Origin: Actinomycetes bacterium
Lineage (GTDB): Bacteria > Actinomycetota > Acidimicrobiia > Acidimicrobiales > RAAP-2
Length of the DNA stretch: 7,610 nt
Reading direction: 5' to 3'
Assembly: GCA_021841725.1 (NCBI GenBank)
Contig: JAKCEC010000034.1
Location: 2,425 to 10,034, forward strand
Shown here: positions 1 to 5,377 of the stretch, piece by piece
How positions within the stretch are numbered: the stretch's first letter is position 1
Layout: the number at the start of each line of letters is the position of its first letter
Program-made: the position numbers and the translations under genes
The notes under the pieces: generated by a model
What the model saw: the letters and a program-made list of their open reading frames with translations, nothing else
Told to the model about the DNA's origin: nothing
Databases searched by the model: none

Positions 1-234
1 CAGTGGGACGATCTTCTGACCCGTCGCCTGGTCGAGGGAGCCCGTGGGTTCGTCGGCCAGGATCAACGCGGGTGGGGCGGTGAAGGCGCGCGCGAAGAGG
101 ATCGAGATGGTGAGGGCGATCGCCACCGCCGCGATCATCACGACGCCCTCCGATCGCGTCGAGTTGCTGAAGGTGTGGTGTACGCCCGGCGTACTGCGTT
201 CATCGTCCGTTCCCTTCCGTAACCTGATTGTCAT
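1..234 (-). CDS. Truncated or chimeric ABC transporter ATP-binding fragment behind a membrane helix (partial at left edge)
   Basis: Reading the minus strand from an ATG at 234 gives 78 open codons that continue past the window edge. Residues 56-68 read ALILADEPTGSLD, the Walker B (D61, E62) and D-loop of an ABC ATPase of the MacB/LolD/FtsE type, followed by QATGQKIV as in that family. The expected preceding part (Walker A, Q-loop, LSGGQ signature) is missing. Where the signature should lie there is instead a hydrophobic stretch, about residues 31-48 (VVMIAAVAIALTISILF), preceded by a polar N-terminus. ABC-like sequence begins only near A48-R49. As it stands the protein could not bind ATP in its own Walker A, so a decayed or recombined remnant is likely. 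A true fusion protein whose remainder lies to the left cannot be excluded. No strong ribosome binding site precedes the ATG, so the start is uncertain. Confidence 0.5.
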   Translation of the reverse strand, partial: MTIRLRKGTDDERSTPGVHHTFSNSTRSEGVVMIAAVAIALTISILFARAFTAPPALILADEPTGSLDQATGQKIVPL

Positions 235-274
235 TTTGTCGGGGCAAACCAAGACGCCGCGAAGCCCGGGGTAA

Positions 275-339
275 GTGACGTTTAAGAATGAGGGGTATCC
301 CTGTCACGGTCACGTGACAAGTGACAAGTGACAAGTGAC
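275..339. repeat. GTGAC half-site array with three tandem GTGACAA copies
   Basis: GTGACAA occurs three times head to tail at 314-334 and is followed by a partial copy, GTGAC, at 335-339. The inverted form GTCAC lies just upstream at 303-307 and 309-313, so 309-318 (GTCACGTGAC) is a perfect 10-bp palindrome. A further GTGAC lies at 275-279, and the 8-mer AAGTGACG occurs at both 273-280 and 333-340. The array sits between the 3' end of the acetyltransferase and the start of the leftmost minus-strand ORF. It could be a regulator-binding cluster for that ORF or a replication-slippage repeat. The 302-319 segment can also fold (TGTCAC/GTGACA, 6-nt loop), but no T-run follows it. Confidence 0.7.
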
Positions 340-354
340 GAAATGGCGGCTGGA

Positions 355-858
355 TTACACCCAATAACGACGAAAAAGTACGCCGTTTTCGTCGGGCCCC
401 ACGCTTTCTAAGGACCCCCCGCAACGTTCGATGACCGCGGCGGAACCGACGTTGTCATCGTCGCAGGTGAGGAGTATCGGTGAGGTGCCGTTCTCCGTCG
501 CGAGGCGGAGGGCGAGGCGCAGCATCGCTGTCGCGTAGCCCTTGCGACGGTGCTCCTCGATGACCGCGAAGCCGAGGTGGCCGCCGTACCTCGCGAGGTA
601 GTCGTTGAGCCTGTAGCGGACCGAGACGCGTCCGACGAGCGACCCATCCACGACACCAGCCAGCACCACGCCGGGGACGTGACCTTCGAGGAGGTGTCGA
701 CCCACTCGAAGGTCGGCTAAAAATTCCAGGTACTCCGACCACGGCTGGCCTTCGCGGTACCAGGTCAGAAATGCAGGGCCGTTCTTGGGGAATTCACGCC
801 ACGCGCGCAGCGCAGTACTCTCGTCCTCCGGCGTGAACTCTCGAAGAACCAGCGACAT
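355..858 (-). CDS. GNAT-family N-acetyltransferase
   Basis: The protein has 167 residues, normal for a single-domain GNAT enzyme transferring an acetyl group from acetyl-CoA to an amine; the substrate is not readable from sequence. The acetyl-CoA loop (motif A) is RRKGYA at residues 104-109, after the beta-strand segment GHLGFAVIEEH (93-103). The motif B region is residues 135-149, containing NVGSAAVIERCGG. The segment RLNDYLARYGGHLGF (83-97) resembles the predicted acetyltransferase group COG3981. The ATG at 858 is favoured because TAGGAT lies exactly at -12 to -7 of it, as expected for leaderless expression. It is transcribed away from the transporter operon and is probably monocistronic. 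Its third codon positions carry visibly more A/T than the genes to the right, most clearly near the C-terminus, a possible sign of separate acquisition. Confidence 0.88.
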   Translation of the reverse strand: MSLVLREFTPEDESTALRAWREFPKNGPAFLTWYREGQPWSEYLEFLADLRVGRHLLEGHVPGVVLAGVVDGSLVGRVSVRYRLNDYLARYGGHLGFAVIEEHRRKGYATAMLRLALRLATENGTSPILLTCDDDNVGSAAVIERCGGSLESVGPDENGVLFRRYWV

Positions 859-864
859 CGCAAG

Positions 865-870
865 ATCCTA
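865..870 (-). promoter_or_regulatory. Candidate -10 box (TAGGAT) for leaderless acetyltransferase mRNA
   Basis: On the minus strand TAGGAT occupies -12 to -7 relative to the ATG at 858. This is the spacing expected when transcription starts on the first base of the start codon. No convincing -35 element is visible 16-19 bp further upstream. The AGGA within it could alternatively act as a weak ribosome binding site. Confidence 0.45.
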
Positions 871-964
871 TCGACGGTCTTCGAGAGACTCCTTGACGAA
901 AGCTCCCTTTGGTGGCGGTGACATGGCTACTCCGCTGAAGAACCCCGGTGCGTCGGGGCACAAG

Positions 965-970
965 TACATT
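965..970 (+). promoter_or_regulatory. Candidate -10 box (TACATT) for leaderless transporter operon mRNA
   Basis: TACATT lies exactly at -12 to -7 of the ATG at 977, which would put the transcription start on that ATG. No clear -35 hexamer is present at the usual distance. The GAGGGA at 971-976 abuts the ATG and is too close to serve as a ribosome binding site, which also fits a leaderless start. A TTGACG at 893-898 could be a -35 for a different, more upstream start, but no good -10 follows it at 16-18 bp. Confidence 0.4.
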
Positions 971-976
971 GAGGGA

Positions 977-1735
977 ATGCCCGCACCCACCCTCCTCGAT
1001 ATCACGGGGGTGTCGAAGTCCTTCGCCGATCGGGTGGTCCTCGCCCCCACTGACCTGCGCATCGAGGAGGGTTCCTTCGTCGCCATCGTCGGGCCCTCCG
1101 GGTGTGGCAAGTCGACCCTCTTCAACATCATCGCGGGGCTGATCGAGCCCGACACCGGGACCATCACCTTGCAGGGCCGCAACGTGGTGGGCGCGACCGG
1201 TCACGTGGGCTACATGCTCCAAAAAGACCTCCTGGTGCCCTGGCGCAGCGTGCGCGACAACATCACCCTGGCGGCCAGCCTCACGGGCAAGGTCACCGCC
1301 GCGCAACGCGCCGAAGCGCGCCAGATCGCCGAGCGTTACGGGCTCGGCGACTTCTTGGATCACTACCCCCAGGCGCTCTCGGGCGGCATGCGCCAGCGGG
1401 TGGCGTTCATGCGCACCCTCGTCACCCACCACGCGTTGCTCCTGCTCGACGAACCCTTCGGGGCCCTGGACGCGCAGACCCGACTCGACATGCAGCGCTG
1501 GCTCCTCGAGGTCTGGCGCGAAACGGGCCGTACGGTGCTCTTCATCACGCACGACGTCGACGAATCGATCTTCTTATCGGATCGCGTCCTGGTGATGTCC
1601 CCGCGCCCGGGACGGGTCGTGGCGGACCTCGCGAATCCGCTGGCGCGCCCGCGCGACCTCGACGTCTTGACCGACCCCGGATTCGTCGCGCTCAAGAGGA
1701 ATATCCTGCACCTCCTGCACGGGGGCGACCAGTGA
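977..1735 (+). CDS. ABC transporter ATP-binding protein, nitrate/sulfonate/taurine type
   Basis: This is the cytoplasmic ATPase of an importer, with 252 residues from the ATG at 977, close to the roughly 255 residues usual for SsuB/TauB-type subunits. All motifs are intact: Walker A GPSGCGKST (39-47), Q-loop Q82, signature LSGGM (134-138), Walker B LLLLDEP (154-160) with catalytic E159, and H-loop H192. Segment 78-90, with VPW after the Q-loop, and DEPFGALDAQTR are characteristic of the NitT/TauT class. An alternative ATG at 923 would add 18 residues and has a weak GGTGG upstream. The start at 977 is preferred because family homology begins there, a -10-like box sits at leaderless distance, and the extension has poorer GC at third codon positions. 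It is the first gene of the operon and overlaps the permease by 4 bp (GTGA). Confidence 0.93.
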   Translation: MPAPTLLDITGVSKSFADRVVLAPTDLRIEEGSFVAIVGPSGCGKSTLFNIIAGLIEPDTGTITLQGRNVVGATGHVGYMLQKDLLVPWRSVRDNITLAASLTGKVTAAQRAEARQIAERYGLGDFLDHYPQALSGGMRQRVAFMRTLVTHHALLLLDEPFGALDAQTRLDMQRWLLEVWRETGRTVLFITHDVDESIFLSDRVLVMSPRPGRVVADLANPLARPRDLDVLTDPGFVALKRNILHLLHGGDQ

Positions 1736-2562
1736 GGCGCCGGACCCTCACCCGCGTCGCGTTACCGGTGGCCTCCTTCGTCATCGTGCTCCTGCTATGG
1801 CAGGCCGTGGTGGTCATCTTTCGGGTGCAGGGCTACATCGCGCCGCGGCCCCTCGACGCGATCCGCGCGGTGAGCGACAATTGGTCGCTCCTCGCGCCGC
1901 TGGTCGTCCAGATCGTCAAGGAGACCGTGTTCGGCTTCGTCGCGGGGGCCCTGATCGGCGTCTTCTTCGGCGTGGCCATGGCCAAGGTGCCCGTCGTCCA
2001 AAAGCTTCTCTACCCGTCCCTGGTCCTCTCCCAGGCGGTGCCCGTCATCGTCATTGCCTTCCCGCTGGCGGCCATCTTGGGCTTCGGCTCGGTCAAGCCG
2101 ATCATCGCGATCGTCGTGTGGATCGTGTTCTTCCCCGTCACGGTGAGCGTGATCGACGGCTTGGGCCACGTGGACCGCGACCTCGTGAATCTCGCGCGGG
2201 TCTACGGCGCCTCGCGCTGGCGCACCTTCGTCCTGATCGAGGTGCCCGCCACCGTGTCACCGCTCTTCAGCGGCCTGAAGATCGGGGCCACCTACGCCAT
2301 CACCGGCGCGTTCATCGGCGAATTGGCGTCCCCGGAGCAGGTCGGATCCACCGGTTCCTCGCTGGCGCTCTACGTGCAGCACGCCGAGTCGAACCTCAAT
2401 TCGCCCGCCGTGTACGGCATCACGCTGCTCATGGCCCTCATCGGCGTGGCGTGGTTCCTCGCGGTGGTGGGCCTCGAGGTGCTGTCGACGCCGTGGCTGC
2501 GGCGCGCCACGGTGCGCCGCTGGCGCCGCCGCGACATTGCGGCGCCGGGGAACGACCGGTAA
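1732..2562 (+). CDS. ABC transporter permease, nitrate/sulfonate/taurine type
   Basis: This 276-residue inner-membrane subunit of a BPD-type importer has about six hydrophobic segments near residues 11-30, 66-84, 95-117, 122-141, 183-200 and 228-250. The cytoplasmic coupling (EAA) loop is residues 152-172, with the conserved GASRWRTF core and downstream P172; the usual leading E is replaced by N153. The GTG start overlaps the ATPase stop codon (GTGA at 1732-1735), and GGGGG at 1721-1725 gives a reasonable ribosome binding site, so translational coupling is likely. A very basic tail (residues 257-267) ends the protein. A single permease implies a homodimer with two copies of the ATPase, as in SsuC/TauC/ThiX systems. 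The substrate cannot be read from the permease itself. Confidence 0.93.
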   Translation: MRRRTLTRVALPVASFVIVLLLWQAVVVIFRVQGYIAPRPLDAIRAVSDNWSLLAPLVVQIVKETVFGFVAGALIGVFFGVAMAKVPVVQKLLYPSLVLSQAVPVIVIAFPLAAILGFGSVKPIIAIVVWIVFFPVTVSVIDGLGHVDRDLVNLARVYGASRWRTFVLIEVPATVSPLFSGLKIGATYAITGAFIGELASPEQVGSTGSSLALYVQHAESNLNSPAVYGITLLMALIGVAWFLAVVGLEVLSTPWLRRATVRRWRRRDIAAPGNDR

Positions 2563-2563
2563 C

Positions 2564-2582
2564 CTCGACGGTATCGAGATAC
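2564..2582 (+). promoter_or_regulatory. Intercistronic inverted repeats before the binding-protein gene
   Basis: The 36-bp gap between permease and binding protein contains two overlapping inverted repeats. One is CTCGA-N5-TCGAG (2564-2568 with 2574-2578), the other GTATC-GA-GATAC (2571-2582). They are mutually exclusive as RNA stems. They could be a weak mRNA-stabilising hairpin raising binding-protein levels, or a DNA operator. The arms are only 5 bp and may be chance. Confidence 0.3.
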
Positions 2583-2586
2583 TCAC

Positions 2587-2593
2587 AGGGGAG
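2587..2593 (+). promoter_or_regulatory. Ribosome binding site of the substrate-binding protein
   Basis: AGGGGAG precedes the ATG at 2599 by 5 nt. It is among the clearest Shine-Dalgarno matches in the operon and fixes the start of the binding-protein gene, which usually needs higher expression than its membrane partners. Confidence 0.65.
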
Positions 2594-2598
2594 ACCAC

Positions 2599-3618
2599 AT
2601 GAAGTTGCGCCGAGCCGGGGCCCTCGCCCTCACCGCCACCCTCGCGAGCGTCGCCGTGACCTGGTCGGGTGGCGCCGCCAGCGCGGCCCCGCTCAAGTCC
2701 GTGACCTTCGCCTACGACTTCCCCGGTCCCGACTTCGAGTTGATCCCCGTGGTGGTGGCTCAGAAGGAGGGGCTCTTCGCCGCCGCCGGTTTGAACGTGA
2801 AGGTGGTCTTCCCCTCGAACACGTCCTCGACGGCCCTGATGCTGGCGACCGGTGCCGCGCAGGTGGGCTTCGTGACCACGACCGATATGGGCGTGGCCGT
2901 CGACAAGAAGGTCCCCCTCCTCTCCATCGCCAATTACTCGATGAGTAACAACTGGGCGCTCTTCGCCAAGCCCGGTGTCCCCCTCACCGCGGCCAACCTA
3001 AAGAAGGAGCTCCAGGGCAAGCGGATCTTCTCCTACGGCGACACCTGGACCGAGTCGATGCTGCCCTTCGTGCTGCGCCACGCGGGGCTGAGCGCGTCGC
3101 AGGTGGACATCAAGGTCGAGCCGACCGCCATCGACACCACGTGGCTCCTGGCCGGCAAGGTGGATATCTCCACCTCGACCACCAACTACGAGATCCCGGG
3201 TTTCCAGGGCGCCAAGGTCAAGGGTCAGCTGAGTCAGCTGCTGGGCACCGCCGTAGGGGCGCCGAACATCCCCATCTGGGACTACGCCACCACCAAGAGC
3301 TACGCCGCCTCCCAGGGCGCCACCTTGAAGGCCTTCATGTCGGCGATCGCGAAGGCGACCGCGTGGGCGGTGAAGAACCCCGTCGCGGCCGCGAAGTTGT
3401 TCGACACGACCTATCCGGCGAGCGGTTACACCAACGCCTACAACCTCTCGGGGTGGAAGTTGACGCTCCCGTTCCTCAAGAACGCCGCCGGTAAGTACTT
3501 CGTGGAGACCGACGCGCAGTGGTCCACGCTGGCCCGGGCCCTCAAATCGATCGGTCTGATCTCCACGGTCCCCTCACCCTCGACGTACTACACCAATAAG
3601 TTCCTGCCGGCCTCGTGA
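2599..3618 (+). CDS. ABC transporter substrate-binding protein, NMT1/THI5-like
   Basis: This 339-residue exported receptor delivers substrate to the preceding permease and ATPase. Residues 1-29 form a signal peptide: basic KLRR, a hydrophobic core (about 7-22), and a signal peptidase I site ASA|AP after A29. The mature part has the layout of the NMT1/THI5-like/SsuA fold. The motif VVVAQKEGLFAAAGLNVKVV (51-70) is the first ligand-facing strand-helix, and GAAQVGFVTTTDMG follows near residue 90. Known ligands in this superfamily include alkanesulfonates, taurine, nitrate, formylaminopyrimidine and riboflavin, so the fold does not settle the substrate. The downstream nucleoside hydrolase and sugar kinase suggest a nucleoside-like ligand. 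There is no lipobox cysteine and no cysteine anywhere in the protein, unusual for a monoderm binding protein. Its stop codon overlaps the next start (GTGA). Confidence 0.92.
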   Translation: MKLRRAGALALTATLASVAVTWSGGAASAAPLKSVTFAYDFPGPDFELIPVVVAQKEGLFAAAGLNVKVVFPSNTSSTALMLATGAAQVGFVTTTDMGVAVDKKVPLLSIANYSMSNNWALFAKPGVPLTAANLKKELQGKRIFSYGDTWTESMLPFVLRHAGLSASQVDIKVEPTAIDTTWLLAGKVDISTSTTNYEIPGFQGAKVKGQLSQLLGTAVGAPNIPIWDYATTKSYAASQGATLKAFMSAIAKATAWAVKNPVAAAKLFDTTYPASGYTNAYNLSGWKLTLPFLKNAAGKYFVETDAQWSTLARALKSIGLISTVPSPSTYYTNKFLPAS

Positions 3619-4469
3619 GCGACGGGGCCCGTCCTCGGGCCGCGGTGGTGGGGGCCGTCAACACCGACCTGGTGGTACGTTGCGCCACGCTGCCGCGCCC
3701 CGGTGAGACGGTGCTGGGCAGTGACCTCGAACGACTGGCGGGCGGCAAGGGCGCGAATCAGGCAGCCGCGCTGGCGCGACTCGGGGTCGACACCTCGCTG
3801 GTCGCGTGCGTCGGCGCCGACGAGTGGGGTGACGCGGCGCTCGCGGCGCTCGCGAGCCACGGCGTGGACACCTCAGGGGTGCGCCGCGGCACCCGCGCGA
3901 CGGGGACCGCGCTGATCACCGTCGACGCGGCGGGCGAGAACGTCATCGTCGTCTCGCGCGGCGCCAACGCCGAACTGGATCTGGCGCGCGCCGCCGTGGA
4001 GGCCTTCGACGTGGTGCTGGCGCAATTGGAGGTGGCGCCCGAGGTGGTGCGCGCGCTGGCGCAACGGACGAACTCCCTGGTGCTGAACGTCGCGCCGGCG
4101 TGCGCGGTCGACCCCGCGACCCTGCGGCGGTGCGCGGTAGTGATCGCCAACGAACTCGAGGCCGAACGCCTCGACCTGCGCGCGCTCGCGCACTGCGTTG
4201 TCACCCACGGCTCGCGCGGGGCCACGCACTACGCCTGGGGCGACGTGGTAGCCACGGCGACGCCACCGGCCGTCGACGTCGTCGACACGGTGGGCGCCGG
4301 GGACGTGTTCTGCGCCGCGTACGCGTCGCGATACCTGACGCGCGACGAGCCGGCCGCCGCCCTGCGCTTCGCCGTGACCGCGGGGGCGTTGGCGACGCGC
4401 GCGATCGGCGCCCAGGGGGCCCTTCCCACCTACGAGGAGGTTCGACAATGGCTCGCACCCGCGTCCTGA
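3615..4469 (+). CDS. PfkB-family carbohydrate kinase, ribokinase-like
   Basis: This 284-residue cytoplasmic kinase is somewhat shorter than E. coli RbsK (309). Ribokinase features appear in order: N16 and D18 in the first strand (GAVNTDL) and the PfkB signature-1 GGKGANQAAA (43-52) for sugar binding. Next come the NExE motif (N179-E182) near the phosphate and magnesium site, VTHGSRGA (196-203), and signature-2 DTVGAGD (224-230) with catalytic base D230 and the anion hole. These favour ribose to ribose-5-phosphate, but PfkB members acting on nucleosides or deoxyribose look similar. The GTG start at 3615 overlaps the binding-protein stop and has almost no Shine-Dalgarno sequence, so its translation probably depends on coupling. 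It overlaps the nucleoside hydrolase by 22 bp. The natural role is phosphorylating the sugar released by that hydrolase. Confidence 0.9.
   Translation: MSDGARPRAAVVGAVNTDLVVRCATLPRPGETVLGSDLERLAGGKGANQAAALARLGVDTSLVACVGADEWGDAALAALASHGVDTSGVRRGTRATGTALITVDAAGENVIVVSRGANAELDLARAAVEAFDVVLAQLEVAPEVVRALAQRTNSLVLNVAPACAVDPATLRRCAVVIANELEAERLDLRALAHCVVTHGSRGATHYAWGDVVATATPPAVDVVDTVGAGDVFCAAYASRYLTRDEPAAALRFAVTAGALATRAIGAQGALPTYEEVRQWLAPAS
4434..4440 (+). promoter_or_regulatory. Ribosome binding site of the nucleoside hydrolase
   Basis: GAGGAGG lies 7 nt before the ATG at 4448 and inside the 3' end of the kinase gene. It is a near-perfect Shine-Dalgarno sequence that sets the hydrolase start within the overlap. 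Confidence 0.8.
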
Positions 4470-5377
4470 TCGACACCGACCCCGGCGTCGACGACGCCGT
4501 GGCCATCTTGCTGGCCCTGGCGAGCCCGGAACTCGACGTGGTCGCGGTCGTGGCGGTCAACGGCAACGTCTCCCTCGACAAGACCGCCCTCAACGCGCGG
4601 CGCATCGTCGCCCTGGCCGGTCGCGACGACGTCCCGGTCGCCGCGGGGTGCGCGCAGCCCCTGAGCGAGCCCCTCGGCGAGGAGAGTATCGTGCACGGTC
4701 ACGACGGTCTGGGCGACCTGGAGTGGGGCGAGCCCGCGGTGGCGCTCGATCCGCGTGACGGTGTCGATCTCACCGCCGCCCTGATCGACGAGGCGCCCCT
4801 GACCATCGTCGCGATTGGGCCCCTCACCAATCTGGCGGCGCTCGTGGAGCGCTACCCGGGCATCGAGCGACGGGTGCAGCGCGTGGTGGTCATGGGGGGA
4901 GCTTCCTTCCACGGCAACGTCACTCCGGCCGCGGAGTTCAACATCTGGACCGACCCCGCGGCCGCGCGTCGGGTGTTCGACGCGTCCTGGCCCATCACCC
5001 TGATGCCGCTCGACCTCACGCACCAGGCCTACCTCAACGACGAGGACCTGGCCTACCTCCGCGGACTGGGCACCGAGGTCGGGCGACGCACGGCGGCGAT
5101 GCTCGAGCCCTACGCCCAGTTCCACGAACGCTGGTACGGCTCGCGCGACGTGATCATGCACGACGCGATGGCCGTCTACGACGTGCTCGATCCGAGCGCG
5201 ATCACGAACCAGGGTGCGCGGGTGGCGGTCGAGGTGGACGGCGTGTACTCGCGCGGGGCTACGTTTATCGACCGACGTCGCGAGCACACCGAGAGTCCGG
5301 TGCGCGTCGGGGTGAGCGTAGATAACGAGCGGTTTCGCTCGTTGTTGCGCGAGCGCCTGGCCACCTACCGCCACTAA
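4448..5377 (+). CDS. Inosine-uridine-type nucleoside hydrolase (IUNH family)
   Basis: The protein has 309 residues, typical for calcium-dependent ribonucleoside N-glycosidases, which hydrolyse nucleosides to a free base plus ribose. The N-terminal calcium site IDTDPGVDDA (8-17) carries D9, D11, D15 and D16. Other active-site elements are N40 in NGNVSL, HGHDGLGD (83-90), GPLTN with T127, MGGA (149-152), the ribose-binding AEFNIWTDP (162-170) with E163 and N165, and HD at 238-239, the family's catalytic His-Asp pair. All key residues expected of a working enzyme appear present. Base specificity (inosine, uridine, cytidine or a nonstandard N-riboside) cannot be assigned from sequence. The start is fixed by a strong ribosome binding site. 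As last gene of the operon it fits catabolism of an imported nucleoside, its ribose passing to the upstream kinase. Its stop overlaps the stop of the opposing ABC-F gene. Confidence 0.94.
   Translation: MARTRVLIDTDPGVDDAVAILLALASPELDVVAVVAVNGNVSLDKTALNARRIVALAGRDDVPVAAGCAQPLSEPLGEESIVHGHDGLGDLEWGEPAVALDPRDGVDLTAALIDEAPLTIVAIGPLTNLAALVERYPGIERRVQRVVVMGGASFHGNVTPAAEFNIWTDPAAARRVFDASWPITLMPLDLTHQAYLNDEDLAYLRGLGTEVGRRTAAMLEPYAQFHERWYGSRDVIMHDAMAVYDVLDPSAITNQGARVAVEVDGVYSRGATFIDRRREHTESPVRVGVSVDNERFRSLLRERLATYRH
5322..5345. terminator. Candidate bidirectional stem-loop at the convergent gene ends
   Basis: AACGAGCG (5324-5331) and CGCTCGTT (5336-5343) form a perfect 8-bp stem around a GTTT loop, extendable by a T-G wobble and one A-T pair. 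It lies inside the end of the nucleoside hydrolase gene, about 30 bp before its stop and about 30 bp beyond the stop of the opposing ABC-F gene. It is the best terminator-like structure at this junction, but neither strand has a T-run, so factor-independent termination would be weak. Confidence 0.35.

Noticed and set aside
302..319. Stem-loop TGTCAC/GTGACA as a terminator for the acetyltransferase
   Set aside because: The stem is only 6 bp, no T-run follows on the minus strand, and it is better explained as part of the GTGAC half-site array.
785..976. N-terminal extension of the ABC ATPase back to an ATG at 785
   Set aside because: It would overlap the divergent acetyltransferase and its promoter, and family homology begins only after 977.
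859..976. Riboswitch (TPP or purine type) upstream of the transporter operon
   Set aside because: No conserved riboswitch core is recognisable, and the likely leaderless start leaves no 5' leader to hold one.
794..1552. Long open frame (252 codons) on the minus strand opposite the ABC ATPase
   Set aside because: The protein has a low-complexity, His/Glu/Arg/Gly-rich composition typical of the reverse of a high-GC gene, shows no family motif, and the plus-strand ATPase is unambiguous.
1797..2948. Open frame of 383 codons in another plus-strand frame across permease and receptor genes
   Set aside because: It is Arg/Gly/Pro-rich and crosses two well-supported genes out of frame; no domain is recognisable.
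4430..5374. Open frame of 314 codons on the minus strand opposite the nucleoside hydrolase
   Set aside because: It mirrors the codon bias of the real gene, has His/Arg/Asp/Val-rich sequence without motifs, and no ribosome binding site supports it.
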